A stretch of 64,000 nt of DNA from Rhipidocladum racemiflorum (Eukaryota > Streptophyta > Magnoliopsida > Poales > Poaceae): positions 6,448,001 to 6,512,000 of the forward strand of contig CM070583.1 in the NCBI GenBank assembly GCA_036346355.1, in the 5' to 3' direction. The position numbers were made by a program, and so were the translations under genes. Below the pieces are notes generated by a model, which saw only the letters and a list, made by a program, of their open reading frames with translations, searched no databases and had not been told where the DNA came from. The stretch's first letter is position 1. Every line of letters begins with the position of its first letter. Positions 25,165 to 37,337 of the stretch are shown piece by piece.

Positions 25165-25665
25165 TTTTATGCAAAACTTTATAAAAATCTATTTAACATT
25201 GTCAACTACAAAACCGGGTATTTAACACTCTAAATTTAAAAAACCAGATCAACTTACACCCTAAGATGGTTTTGCAGTCAGTGATCTAACTTAGGGTGGT
25301 TTTTGCTATATTGATAATCATGTCATCAGTTTTTAGCTTTTTGCATATGACAATCCAAATAAGAGGAGGGAGGATGATGATAACAAGAACGATAATATAG
25401 ATTTAGGGAGAGGAGTAAGAAAAAGATTGACGATGTGGATACCAACTTCCCTTGAGTTGGATCCTTGTAACCAAAATCCAATGATGTGACCGTCACTATT
25501 GTAAAAACCACTTTGACTGAGTTCTACTTTGTCAAAACTACTCTCTAAAAACATCTTAGATTATAATTTGACCTAGTTTTACAAGTTTGAGGTGTTAAAT
25601 AACCGGTTTTGTAGTTGAGGATATTAAATAGATATTTTGCAAAATTTAGGGATATAAAATGGACA
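25165..25665. mobile_element. inverted-repeat element (~500 bp)
   Basis: The left arm (about 25171-25300; 'ctatttaacattgtcaacta', 'caaaaccgggtatttaacac') is the reverse complement, with mismatches, of the right arm (about 25545-25655; 'gtgttaaataaccggttttg', 'gttgaggatattaaatag'). A further internal pair, 'cctaagatggttttgc/cttagggtggtttttgc', lies near 25260-25310. TSD not determined. Confidence 0.65.
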
Positions 25666-25784
25666 AGTTGGTGTATGATCCGATTGTTTTTTTTTTTTTT
25701 TTTTGCGCGCATGGAAACGAGACGTCACAGGAGACGCATGAGTCCAAAGCCCGGTGGCCTCTGGCTGCGAATGCAACTGCATCT

Positions 25785-27575
25785 ATGATATATCATTTCC
25801 CCCATCTATCTTCACATTCTCCTATTCTTTACTCACTTTCCCACCCCCATCCTTCCTCTCTAACACAAAAATTTCAAATCAGAAAATTTTAAATATGAAG
25901 TTTCCACTCGAAAAATTTTTACTCGTAAAATTTCATATCGTAAAAAGGCCGACGACAATAACTGGCCACGTCAGCTCTTATTTTCGTCGGCTATGGCCGA
26001 TTTAAAATAATTGTATTTTAAACCGGGCCGATTTAAAATACACTTGCCACGTCAGCAAACACGGGAGGTCGGGTTAACGGCTCTTATTTTTGTCGGCTCA
26101 AGCACCCGATGAAAATACATATATTTTCGTCGGCAACCGACGAAAATACTTGTATTTTCGTCAATATAATTTCGTCGGTTTATTTTCGTCGGTAAACCGA
26201 CGAAAATAGCTATTTTTGTCGGTTTTACCCTTATTTTCGTCGGTTCTCGGCCGACGAAAATAATACGGTTTCCTGTAGTGTGAACTCCCCAAAATTTTGA
26301 ATATGGAAAATTTCAACATAGCAAATTTCAGTTTGGGAACTTTCGACTTGAAAATTTCCAACTAGAGTAACTTTTAACTGGGAAAATTTTAAATCGACAA
26401 GTTTCAACTAGAAAAATTTCAAATGAGAAAAATTTCAAGAGGGGAAATTTTAGAATGGGAAATGTCAAAAACTTTCGGTTTGAAAACATTTGATAAAAAA
26501 ATCTGTTTGAAAACTTTCAGCTGAAAAAAATTCAATTTAAAACTTTTCGATTTGAAAAAGGTTTGTTTTGAAAAGTTTCAATTCAAAAAACACTCGGCTC
26601 GAAAAGTTTGATTAAAAAATGTTTCATTTTAAATAGTTTCGATTGAAAACTTTCGATTCAAAATTTTATGAGTCAAAATCTTTTAAAATTGGTAAAAAAT
26701 ACTTCTTATTTAAAACTTGGGGCAATTTGAAAACAAAAGTTTTTTTGAGTTTAAGTGGAAGGGAATGAGGAAGGAAAGTGGGATGAACGGGATGCTGCCA
26801 AGTGTCGCAATGAGATAACTTTTAAGGGGGAAAGGAAGTGGAGGAAGGAAGAGGTGCTGCCACATGTCATAGTGAGAGGGCTTTCTTACTAACGATTTGG
26901 TGAGAGCGCCGGAATTGCTAATTTAAGGGCACCGTGAGGACACTCTCTCATTGTGATAAGTGGCAACATTTCCTTGCTTCCCTCACTTCTCTTCTACCCT
27001 AAAGTCTCTCTCGCCATGACACTTGGCACCATCCCTTCATCACCCTTTCCTCCCCCATTCCCTTCTCCTCAAACTCAATTTTTTTTTTGCTTTTCAAAAT
27101 GTCCCCCCAAGTTTTCTAATAAAAAATATTTTCTAACCACTTCGAAAAAGTTTTTGCATTGAAACTTTTCGAAATGAAAGTTTTTTGAATAAAAAATTGT
27201 CGAAATGAATGTTTTTTTTGAACTGAAACTTTTCGGAGTTGAAGCTTTTATTTGAAATTTTTTGAGTTGAAACTTTATAATTTGAGAATTGTTGATTCAA
27301 AATTTTTGAGTTGAAACTTTTTGATTTTAAATATTTGACTTACAGCTTTCTAATTTGAAAATATTCAATTTAAAATTTTCAAGCTGAAACATTTCTAGTT
27401 GAGTTTTTTATTTAAAATTTTTTAAGTTGAAAATTTTGAGTTGAAACTTACTATTTAAAATTTTCAAAGTTGAAATTTTCTAATTTTAAATATTTGTGGT
27501 AGAGAGGAAGGAGGGGGTAGGGAAGTGAGGAGGGAATAGGGAAGGGAGAAATGTTGAGGGGACACTCTCTTCTGG
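25785..27575. mobile_element. large foldback (long inverted repeat) element
   Basis: The outer left arm (25785-25910, pyrimidine-rich then 'aaatttcaaatcagaaaatt') matches the reverse complement of 27460-27575. The inner arms 26690-26895 and 26938-27125 also pair ('ctgccaagtgtcgcaatgag' against 'gtgccaagtgtcatggcgag'; 'aaacttggggcaatttgaaa' against its inverse at 27090). The axis is near 26915. The remainder of both arms is built from a degenerate ~15-bp word of the form TTGAAAA(C/T)TTTC. No coding capacity. The left arm is interrupted by the CACTA-like block at 25945-26280. Confidence 0.65.
25945..26280. mobile_element. CACTA-type transposon terminus (remnant)
   Basis: Read on the minus strand, the block begins at 26280 with CACTACAGGAAACCG, a canonical CACTA (En/Spm) TIR. 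It is filled with the subterminal word CGACGAAAATA / TATTTTCGTCGG in both orientations (at least eight copies to 25970). The opposite CACTA end is not visible, so this is a truncated or decayed copy. Confidence 0.7.
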
Positions 27576-27589
27576 TTTGGAATATCGAG

Positions 27590-28149
27590 AAGATCCCATG
27601 TGTATACATTATTACTCCCATGATCAGTGGTTAGTACGCACATTTACAACATTGCCATCACATCCATACACTATACTACACATGTATTAGTGGAAGGTAA
27701 TTATACAATAAGGCCTACAAGAGCTGAATAGAGTGCAGCAGAAAATGCAGAAATCCAGCAGTATGCCCAGAACAATCCCTCAAGCAATTGACAAGGATAA
27801 GACCCTAGAAGCACTTGTTAGCAAAGTCCGCATAACCTGCGGTATATTATGCGTCGTCTAGGTTTTTAATTTCTTCGCCAACTGAATATTAACAATGGCA
27901 AGGTTGAGTACTTTCGTACCCAGCAAGACTTGTAGTGTATTGCAAAGTTATAAGGATATGCGGGCTATGTCAAAGGAAGACTAAAAGGTTTATTTGCATA
28001 AAGCAAAATCGAACATAAATATCAAGTAATAGATTATAAATAAAATTTGTAAGAGCAGTTTTGACTGATATGTAAATAACAAGTAAGAATAGCATTGTAA
28101 ACATTAACTCATAGTCCTCCATGATTGTGAGCAATAATCCATCCATTGC
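27590..28149 (-). mobile_element. older LTR fragment, left part (continues at 40831)
   Basis: Resembles the first part of the solo LTR at 1222 ('tgtgta.....actcccatgatcag.ggttagtac' against 'tgtgtatttctgtactagtcccagatcagtagctagtac'). It ends at the TAATC target site of the chromovirus and its continuation is at 40831-43590. Minus-strand orientation is inferred from that similarity. Confidence 0.5.
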
Positions 28150-28154
28150 TAATC

Positions 28155-31100
28155 TATAACACCCCAATTTTTGCTTTTCATGAAATTAACTACTATTTTT
28201 CACTTTGGTGAATTTTTGGAATTTTCTGGAATTTATTTGGATTTATTTGGAATTTATTTGAATTCATTCCATATTGAAATAATTAAAGAAATTAAATTTT
28301 CAAATAAAGTTTTGTTGGAAATATTTTATTTGAGTCCCAAATGCTCTAAAATAATTTCCAGAATTTTTCTGGAATTTTTCTGAGTATTTTGCTATTTTTC
28401 ATGAATTAAATGAATTACTGGGAATTATTTTAAATATTAAATCGCTGGAAAATCGAGTCGGGTCAAGTACTATTCATCCGACCGAGTCGGAACCCGAGTC
28501 GGACTCGAGTCCGACCCGAGCCAGCCGACTCGACCGAACCACGTTTGAATATTAACCCCCGTGGACCGTCGGATCGAGATCCAACGGTCATGATCGACCC
28601 GACCCCGACCCGAGCCGTGTCCGGACCGGACCCGGTCGCGCCCGTGCGATCGTGGCCGTTGATCGTGCCACGTGGACGGTTCTCCGTCGTCGTCCCCGCC
28701 CGAGTCCGAGCCGGACTCCGCCGCCGTGTCCGCCGCCGTGGAGAATTAGGTTTCGCCGCAGACGGACGCCGAGGCTATTTAAGGCCCGGGGCATACCCCG
28801 AGGATCACCTTGATCTTGCGCACCTGTAGGCCCTACTCACCGAGGCAAAGCCGCCGCCGTTTAGCCGCGATTGCTCGCCGTAGTTGCGCGCCGCTCCGCC
28901 ACGGTCTTTGCTTCGTTCCGCCGCCGTCCGCCGTCCCCTGCCGCCGTTGACCTCAGATCCGGACTCACCGCGACGAGACGCACTGAAGGACATCTCACCT
29001 CGCCGGAGGAGGCCGCGAACGCCGTTGGCGTGTCGCCGCCCCTCGGCGGCCCGGCTCCGCCAAGACGCCATCGCCGTCGCTCGAAGCTTCTCCGCCGTCC
29101 GATCAAGATCCAACGTCCCAGATTGTGCCACGTCATCGCACGGTGAGATCCCGTTCAAAATTCCAGATCTAATCTCGACCGTCCGATCTAGATTCAACGG
29201 TCCAGATCAAACGCGTTAACCCAAACGCGTGAGAGCCAGATCTAATCTGGGCCGTCGATTTTCAAATCAACGGCCGAGATTGCGCCACGTGTCGGGAAGC
29301 CTGACCGCCGCGGTCAGCGCACCCGTGCGTGTGACGCTGACACGCCGGGCCCGCGTGTCGGGCCGACGCGGATCAACCGCACCATGATGTCATGCTGACG
29401 TCATGGCGGGCCCGCATGTCAGCGGCTGCCCCAGCCGAGCAATGACGCCAAGAATGACGCCAGCCGGTCCCACCTGGCCGAGGGTCGAGCCTCGCCGACG
29501 CCGCAAGTGACGCCACCCGAGGGGACCCACCGCCGGCGACACGTGGAGTTGTGGACCGAGTCCACAGAGACCCGAGCCAAGCATGGACCCACCCATGGAC
29601 CTACCGACGCCACGCCCAATCGAGGTCGACACGTGTCTAGGCCGACGCAATAATTAATTTCCAAAAGAAAATGATTTATTAATTCGACTAATGATTTCAG
29701 ATTTTTTCAAATTTCAAACGCTTATAACTTTTGCGTTTCAACTCCGATTTGAGTGATTCAAATTTCTAAATTTGTATAAAATTCAGATCTACTCAAATAT
29801 GAATTTTATTTAATTTTTGGACTAAAGTTTTTCTCTGTAATATTATTTAATTGATTATTTAAACTTTAATAAATCATAACTTTTGCATTTTAACTCCGAT
29901 TTGAACGATTCCAGTTCCTAAAAATCCAGAAAATTATGTTCTCTCTGTTTATGGATTTTATTTGGAGTTTTGGGATGTTTTTGCCTAGTGTTTATTTGTG
30001 TATTGCTATTTGCACGCTTTACGAGTAGACGTTGAAGTGCCGGAAGGATTCGAAGGAGAAGTGTTGACTCAGGATCCAACTCAAGACCAAGAACAAGTAC
30101 TCTTTGAAGGCAAGTTATGCTTTGACCATGTTGATCCCATTTTGAAATCTATTTTGGTTCAAATTATTGCATGCTAGCTCAATTAGAAAATACTTTATTT
30201 AAATATGGGAGATTAGATAAAAACCAAATTGCTGTACGACACCTTGATTAATTAGATATGTGCCATGACCCCTTGTCACCCTAGTTGTGGTTTATTAGTT
30301 GGACATAATCAAATTGCCAACATGGGTTCTAGACCGTTGTAGTATATTGCTTAGACTTGCTACGTGCTCATGACATGATTTTGGACAATCAAATGTTAAT
30401 ATTGACTTAATGATATATTGAACCTGTTTTGGAAAGGTATCATGTGATGTTGATAGCACGTGGTGCATGGTAATCAACTGGGGTTTGATAAATAGTTTTC
30501 GACCGGGGCATGTGGCAAGAATGATCAGGTGGGCCAGTGTGGCACTGGGGATGTTGATTTGGTTCTTCGGGTAGTCTTGCCCTGGTCACTCTAAGGACTT
30601 AACCTTGCAAGCCTTTGAACTGGGTCATACTTGCAACCACATGGCTGGAATGGGACAGCCCTAGTTGACTAAGTCGCTAAGGACTCACTTGTGGAGCCTC
30701 AGGGTGTCAATTACACCGTTTGTGTGATTGTACGGGGGAGCGTATCGTGGCTGAGGCCAGATACCCATCTAACGGTGTGTTGGTCCCATACTTCGCCTTG
30801 GCTAAGGGAAGGGATGGTGTAGAGCACGAACCGGAGAGGACCACCTGTGTTGTTTGAGGCTTACGAAGGCTTTGTTACTGAACTCGCCTTTGTGGTGTTT
30901 GACTGTATCTTGTGGGTAAAGTGCACAACCTCTGCAGAGTGTAGAATCTATTCGAATAGCCGAGTCCACTGTGATCGACAATGCTCGGGATTACAATCAA
31001 GGGTTAGACTTTCTGAAAATAACTTGGATTTGAAAGGTTGGTTTGGAGTAATAACGAGGTTGATGAAAATGTGGACTAGGATGGGAAAAAGATGTTTACT

Positions 31101-31642
31101 AAACTCCTTGAACAGCTTATTTATGCTTTACTTGTTTCTACCGCTTCGAATCTACTTATGATACTTGTCAAATGTCAAGCATCGCAAATATACCTTGAGC
31201 TATTCCTTTGTACCAAGCCATGCATATAGTATATTAGCTTGCATTCTCAGGCATGACTTGCCGAGTACCAAGTACTCACCCTTGCCACAATACAACACCA
31301 GTTGAAGAGGAGACTACACCACTTTGGAGGAGGAGCTCCACGAGGAACCGCTCACTTAGGGAGCGAGCCCGATCGGTTACTGTGGTATACGGATGGCGCC
31401 ACGGTTATCTTATTTTCCGCTGCTATTATTTCTCTTTTAATAAGTTTCGCCCTGCGAGGCGTACATTTGTAGCTTGACCTTAAGGTCGGGTAACCAGTTT
31501 GATTATTTAATTAAAGTATTTTATTAGTACCGAGTGGTATGATTGTGATATTTACCGATGTTAAGACTGTGTGCACTAGCGCGTTCCTGGACTAGTGCTG
31601 AATACACAGAGGGTCCGGATTTGCAAATTCGGGGTCCCGACA
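28155..31642 (+). repeat. 5' LTR of the chromovirus
   Basis: Starts TATAACACCCC (TG mutated to TA at the terminus) and ends GGGTCCCGACA. AT-rich outer thirds enclose a GC-rich centre (28450-29640) full of CGACCCGAGTC and CGCCGCC words. A TATA-like ctatttaag at 28775-28783 is the probable retrotransposon promoter. Confidence 0.92.
28775..28783 (+). promoter_or_regulatory. LTR TATA-like box
   Basis: CTATTTAAG immediately before a GC-rich leader; the same motif recurs in the 3' LTR near 37954. Inferred core promoter of the element. Confidence 0.5.
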
Positions 31643-31646
31643 GAGG

Positions 31647-31659
31647 TGGTATCAGAGCC
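31647..31659 (+). other. primer-binding site of the chromovirus
   Basis: TGGTATCAGAGCC, complementary to the 3' end of initiator-Met tRNA, four bases after the 5' LTR end. Confidence 0.9.
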
Positions 31660-31859
31660 ATACTGACCGTAGGCTCAACCCTAGCTAGAATGGCCGTAGA
31701 GAGGTTAAAACCTATTTTCTAAAAGCTAAAAAGTTAGTCAAGATAAGAAATGATATCTCGACTTACCCCCTTCTCTCTTTTCTTGTCTCTTGCTGAATTT
31801 TACCTTACCTTGTCACGATTTAAAAAAATTCGAGTGCTTACGTGAGCATCTTGTGACAG

Positions 31860-32580
31860 ATGGAGGGAGAGTTCAACTACGTTGATCTGGAGGTTGGTCA
31901 CGCCGCGGAACTTTGGCGTATGCTACAGACTCTCGGAGATTTTGAGAAGCCCCAATACCAAGTGGAAGTGATCAGACAAGCAGGATTGATCAAGGCTTGT
32001 GACGTGAAGATTGAGGTACCTGCTAGGAAGAAGGGCCCAGGCAATCGCCCGATACACCGTGACCGCCGTAAGGTCTACAATGCAGATGGGTATCCAAGAA
32101 GTGTCACGACGAGCAATGCGGCACATTACCCGCATCTACGCCGGAGAATTGGAGAGCACGGTGTTCCGTTATCATCCGCGCAGCGATAACCTTCTTGACC
32201 CGAAGGCGATTCAGGATGAGAATGCCATGGTCACACAGTTGGCACGACTTGTTGTCGCCCAGGAGGATGTATTCGATGATACAAGCAAGGAGCTACAGAA
32301 GGCCCGCAAGGAGATCACGACAGAGAAGAACAGATGGCGGGAAGCTCAAGAGTATGTGTCACACCTTTTGAGAAGGATTGACGAGTTGGAGATGACTTTG
32401 TACGGACCAGAGCCAGAGCCAATGCTCGAGCTGCACGAGCCAGACCCGGAGGAGCTAGAGCTTGAAGAGGACACAACATCTTCGACTACCACAGATGACG
32501 CAGTTGCTGGACATGGCAATCGTTTCGCACCTATGCCGCAACATCCGTACCCAGGCCGTGGAGGTTTTCTCGATGAGTGA
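31860..32580 (+). pseudogene. additional ORF upstream of gag (chromovirus)
   Basis: Starts with ATG (MEGEFNYVDLEVGHAAELWR) and runs in one frame to about 32010-32080. It continues in another frame to a stop at 32578-32580, so one frameshift is present. The second part has a long helical, probably coiled-coil stretch (QKARKEITTEKNRWREAQEY). A very acidic segment follows (EPEPMLELHEPDPEELELEE) and then a Gly/Pro-rich end. It is not gag: no CCHC knuckle or capsid-like motif is seen. Extra ORFs of unknown role are known in some long-LTR plant chromoviruses. Confidence 0.6.
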
Positions 32581-32869
32581 GCGTAGGTTCTATAGTGAGA
32601 CTCCTTCGCCGAGTCGCGTCGTAGAATAAAGAGTCACCCTTTAGGCGTTGGACTCCAGTGTTAGATCGATTTGGAATTTCATTGCTTGCTGAGTGTGCAG
32701 TATGTGTTGCAAGGCCCCTAGGCATTGTAAGCAACCATACCAAGTTACTATTGATTAAGATAATAAAGTTGGACCTTAAAGTTACACCTTTCGCCCCGCA
32801 TAAGTTCCATACTACTTGTCTATTCTTGTTTCCCTCTCATCTCTAAAAGCCTAGAGCAAATCGACAGAT

Positions 32870-33950
32870 GGTGAACACCCGCGGAAACCTTGGAAGCAAT
32901 GGAAGCGGTTCTCGCCAAAGAAAACCCCAATGATGGAGCACCAAAGACCGCCATTGGACATGCAGAATTTCGAGCTTTCCTCGCTGCTCGGACTCGATTG
33001 ATGCATGCTATGATGCAACAGATGCAACACGCCACCGCCAGGCCACGCTTAATCAAGTTAATCAGTGACAACGCCGTAATACAAGACTGCCGAGTTCATG
33101 AGGACTCACCCACCCACATTTTTCGGGAATGCCAATCCATTGGAGGTCGATGATTGGTTAAGATCAATTGAGAGGAAGCTACACATCGCTTCAATGCATG
33201 GGAAATGAGAAGGTACTCTACGCTTCTCATCGCTTGGAAGGAACATTACGAATGGTGGGAGAACTTCGTACACGCAAGAGAACCCCCAAGATATCACTTG
33301 GGAAGAGTTCACAGCTGCATTCCGTCAGTATCATGTGCCTGAAGGAATCATGGATCTCAAGAAGGAGGAGTTCAGAGCACTAAAGCAAGGTAATCAGCCA
33401 GTGGCCGACTACCTGAATAAGTTCACGCAGCTTGCACGCTACGCACCTGAGGATGTAGCGACAGATAAAGCCGCATACCTCGCTTCATGAAGGGACTTAA
33501 CTCAGGACTACAGGTGGGATTGATCACCCACACCTTTCCAGATTTCCAGGAATTGGTGAATAAGGCGCTTATTCTTGAGGACAAGCGCAAGGAACTAGAT
33601 GAGAACAGGAAGCGCAGGATGCAACAAACAGGATCACGCCAGGAGCTCAAAGAACGCCGAGAGTTGCACCAAATCAATTTTTCCGATTCCAGCCACAGAA
33701 TGCTACAAGGACACCGTCACCAGCACCAAGACCCGTGAATCAGAACTATCAAACCCCAGCCCTAGCCGTAAATGCCGCCTCCAGCAAATAAAGAAGGAAC
33801 AAAGGAGACGCCGCTACAACCGCAACGAGCCAGGACACTTTGCCAATAGTTGCCCAAAGAAGACAATGAGTGACCCGATCCGCTTCAATCTAGGATCCAC
33901 ACCGCCTAGGACGCCAAAGACCGAGTCACACCCTGCATCGTGGTGAGAGG
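32870..33950 (+). pseudogene. decayed gag (chromovirus)
   Basis: The reading begins near ATG 32870 (MVNTRGN) but changes frame at least three times. Capsid-type motifs typical of plant Ty3/gypsy gag are recognisable near 33150-33470 (an LEGTLRM segment; KQGNQPVADYLNKFTQLARY). The nucleocapsid knuckle near 33815 has lost its first two cysteines: YNRNEPGHFANSCP keeps only the His and last Cys. It cannot encode a normal capsid as read. Confidence 0.75.
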
Positions 33951-34378
33951 CCGAGTCAACCATGTCACCGCGGATGCACTTGAGAATGCTACGAGATGTC
34001 GTGATCGTAAGTTACTTGTTAACTCGATTACTGCGGCGATTTTGTTTGATTCTCGAGCTTCAGATTCGCTTGTTTCGCAAGGCTTTGCTGCTAAAAATGA
34101 TTTGGGGATTGCAAGGCTTAAATGTACGCTTGTAGTTCAAACCCTGGTTCAACTCCGAACGAAAGTAGGATGTTCCGGTGAGAATACTAATAGATGAAAC
34201 AGAGTTCCTAGCGAACCTTATTATTTTGGAGACCTGCACCTTAGATGTTATTTTGGGAATGGATTGGCTATCCAAGCACAAGGCCGTATTGGATTGTGGA
34301 CGAAGGACTATCTCGATTGAGAGCCCGAGTGGGAAGAAAGTAGAATTTCAAGCCACCGCCGTTAGGAATGGACAGTGA
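33940..34378 (+). pseudogene. decayed protease region (chromovirus)
   Basis: A retropepsin-like core is visible near 34045-34075 as LFDSRASDSLVSQGFA. The catalytic D-[ST]-G triad reads D-S-R, so the active site is lost. ILGMDWLSKHKAVLDC at about 34240 is the usual motif downstream of protease in plant gypsy elements. A frame change separates the two parts. Confidence 0.7.
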
Positions 34379-34464
34379 TGGTTAACAGTACCAAGACAAT
34401 CGGCATAGAGGATGTTTCGGTAGTGAATGAGTACCCGTGATGTTTTTCCTAAGATCTACCTGGT

Positions 34465-36519
34465 ATGCCGCTGACAGGACATAGAGTTTGTAATAGAGCT
34501 TGTACTGCACAAAGACCGATAGCAAAGAGACCCTATCGGATGACCACCGAGGAGTTGGTAGAGATGAAGAAACAAATGGAGGAGTTAATGGAGAAAGGAT
34601 TTATCGACCGAGTTCGCCGCCGTGGGGAGCACCGCTTTGTTCGTCAAGAAGAAGGACGGAGTTTCAGGATGTGCATTGACTACCGTGCACTCAATGAAGT
34701 CACCGTAAAGAATAAGTATCCGCTACCCAGGATTGACGATTTGTTTGATCAGCTGAGAGGAGCCGGAGTTTTCTCCAAGATTGACCTAAGATCGGATACC
34801 ATCGCTTGAAGATCCGATCGTAAGATATTCAACACCGCATTTTCGTCAAGATATGGACATTACGAGTTTACAGTTATGTCCTTTGGTCTGACGAATGCGC
34901 CAGCATATTTCATGAATATGATGAATAAGGTGTTCATGGAGTATTTGGACAAGTTTGTGGTCGTGTTCATAGATGATATCTTAATCTACTCCAAGACAGA
35001 GGATGAACATGCCGAACACTTGAGGCGAGTGTTGGAAAAGCCGAGGAACAAAGAACTCTTCGCCAAGTTCAGCAAGTGTGATTTTTGGAAGGATAAGGTG
35101 GAGTTTCTTGGACATGTAATGACCGCGGAAGGAGTCGCCGTGGATCCGAACAAGGTAGAAGTTGTGTTACATTGGGATCAGCCAAAGACCGTGACCCAGA
35201 TTAGAAGTTTCCTTGGAATGGCAGGATACTATCGCCGTTTCATTGAAGGCTTTTCGACAATTGCGAGACCTCTTACGCAATTGCTGAAAAAGGAGAAGAA
35301 GTTTGTATGGACGCCAGAATGTGAGAAAGGATTCCAAGAACTGAAAACGAGATTGACATCAGCACCAGTGTTAGTTCTACCGGACGTCAACCAAAGCTTT
35401 GATATCTATTGTGATGCATCACGCCAAGGACTTGGATGTGTGTTGATGCAGAACGGAAAGGTTGTTGCTTATGCATCAAGGCAGTTGAGGCCGCATGAGG
35501 AGAATTACCCGACACATGACCTAGAGTTAGCTGCCGTAGTGCATGCCTTGAAGATATGGCGTCACTATCTGATCGGGAACAGATGTGAAGTGTACACGGA
35601 TCATAAGAGCCTTAAGTACATATTCACCCAGTCGGATCTGAATATGAGGCAAAGGAGATGGTTGGAATTGATCAAGGACTACAATGTTGGAATCCATTAT
35701 CATCCCGGAAAGGCCAACGTAGTTGCCGATGCCTTGAGTCGGAAAAGCCATACCATGAATATGTTGATAGCCACGAATCAGGATGAGTTATGCCAGGAAT
35801 TTCAGAGAATGAAGATTGAGATGGTACCCAATGGATTCTTGGCCGCATTGGAAGTGAAACCTACTCTGAAGGATCAGATCCGAGAAGGACAGAAGGATGA
35901 TGACAAGATCCGTAGGATTAAGTCCAAAATGGAGGAAGGCAAGGCAAAGGATTTCAAGCTAGATGGGCAGAGCACATTATGGATGAAGGATCGGATTTGC
36001 GTGCCGAATAAGAAGGAATTAAAGCAACTGATTCTGGAGGAAGCCCATGACTCCAAGTATTCAATTCATCCTGGAAGCGCCAAAATGTATCAGGATTTGA
36101 AGGAAAGATTCTGGTGGCCAAGCATGAAGCGAGAAGTTGCCGAGCATGTTGCATTGTGTGACGTATGCCAGAGAGTAAAGGCAATGCATCAAAGACCAGC
36201 AGGATTGTTGCAGCCGCTGAAGATACCTGAGTGGAAGTGGGAGGAAATCGGAATGAATTTCATCACCGGTTTACCCAAGACTCAAGGAGGTTATGACTCC
36301 ATATGGGTTGTGGTAGATCGTTTGACCAAGGTAGCTCATTTTATCCCCGTAAAGACCACTTACTCGGGGGATAAGTTAGCAGAATTGTATATGATCAGGA
36401 TCGTCTGTTTGCATGGAATACCAAAAAGGATTGTATCGGACAGAGGTACCCAGTTTACCTCAAGGTTCTGGAATAGGTTGCATGAAGCCATGGGAACCCG
36501 TTTGAACTTCAAGATGTGA
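34465..36519 (+). pseudogene. reverse transcriptase, RNase H and integrase (chromovirus pol)
   Basis: The RT N-terminal part is 34465-34809 (CIDYRALNEVTVKNKYPLPR), ended by an in-frame stop right after the KIDLRS motif. From 34876 a single frame runs 547 codons. It holds the RT active-site motif VVFIDDILIYSK, RNase H (FDIYCDASRQGLGCVL and the YTDHKSLKYIF motif) and the integrase zinc finger (H-x-H, then CDVCQ near 36165). The first catalytic integrase segments follow (MNFITGLP, then IVSDRGTQF). The frame stops at 36517-36519 after an indel within the integrase core, before the expected third catalytic acidic residue. Confidence 0.9.
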
Positions 36520-36529
36520 CCTATCATCC

Positions 36530-37301
36530 ATGCATTGGATGGATAGACCGAAAGAGTCAATCGATTCGGAGGATATGCTAAGAGCGTGTGCATTGGCTTA
36601 TGCTACCTCTTGGGATAAGAGTTTGCCGTATGCCGAGTTCGATTACAATAATAGCTACCAAGTTAGTTTACGGATGTCACCTTTTGAGGCATCAGCCATG
36701 GTCGGCCTGTCGGACGCCATTAAAGCTGGAATGAGACCGCGAGCGCCGTGTCTTCGGCCTGATATACTTCAAGAAGTCAAGAAGCAGATTGCCACGATTA
36801 GGGAAAGGTTGAAGATAGCCCAATCACGACGTAAGAGTTACGCCGACAACGTCGCCGGGACTTGAGTTTTGAACCGAGGACTATGTATACCTCAGAGTTA
36901 CGCCTCTCAGGGGAGTTAAGAGGTTCCATGCCAAGGGGAAACTTGCACCTCGATATGTTGGACCATTTAGGATTTTGAGCCGCAAAGGCGAAGTTGCTTA
37001 CCAGCTAGAGTTGCCGCAGTCGTTAGCAGGAGTACATGACGTGTTCCACGTGTCCCAGCTAAAGAAGTGTCTTCGAGTGCCAGAGGAGCAAACGCCCTTG
37101 GAGTCAATCGAGCTGCAAGAAGATCTGACTTACAAGGAGCATCCCGTAAGGATTTTGGACACTATGGATCGAGAGACTAGGAACAAGTCAACCCGTTTCT
37201 GTAGAGTTCAGTGGAGCAACCATACAGAGAGTGAAGCAACTTGGGAACGAGAAGAGGATTTAAGGAAAGAGTTTCCGGATCTATTCTTTAGTAAGCCCTG
37301 A
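36530..37301 (+). pseudogene. integrase C-terminus and chromodomain-like tail
   Basis: In a different frame from upstream pol. The segment to 36865 carries the integrase C-terminal part (YATSWDKSLPYAEFDYNNSY). After a stop it resumes at 36975 with VHDVFHVSQLKKCL and then a chromodomain-type segment (PVRILDTMDRETRNKSTRF, then CRVQWSNHTESEATWERE). The tail probably steers integration by histone binding in intact relatives. The stop lies 36 bp before the purine tract. Confidence 0.8.
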
Positions 37302-37322
37302 ATCTCGGGGACGAGATTCTAT

Positions 37323-37337
37323 TAAGGGGGGGAGGTT
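37323..37337 (+). other. polypurine tract
   Basis: AAGGGGGGGGAGG followed by TT and the 3' LTR start TGTAACACC; the plus-strand priming site. Confidence 0.85.

Noticed and set aside
25640..25740. Poly-T tract followed by 'gcgcgcatggaaacgagacg' as a possible retroposon (SINE) tail
   Set aside because: No internal A/B boxes or flanking direct repeats could be read around it.
28545..29219. Several overlapping open frames on both strands in the LTR
   Set aside because: They lie in the GC-rich core of an LTR, are Arg/Pro/Ala-rich in all frames and recur in the other LTR with indels; a composition effect.
34465..37301. Intact, potentially active retrotransposon polyprotein
   Set aside because: A stop after the first RT motif block, an indel in the integrase core and the mutated protease triad upstream rule out function as read.
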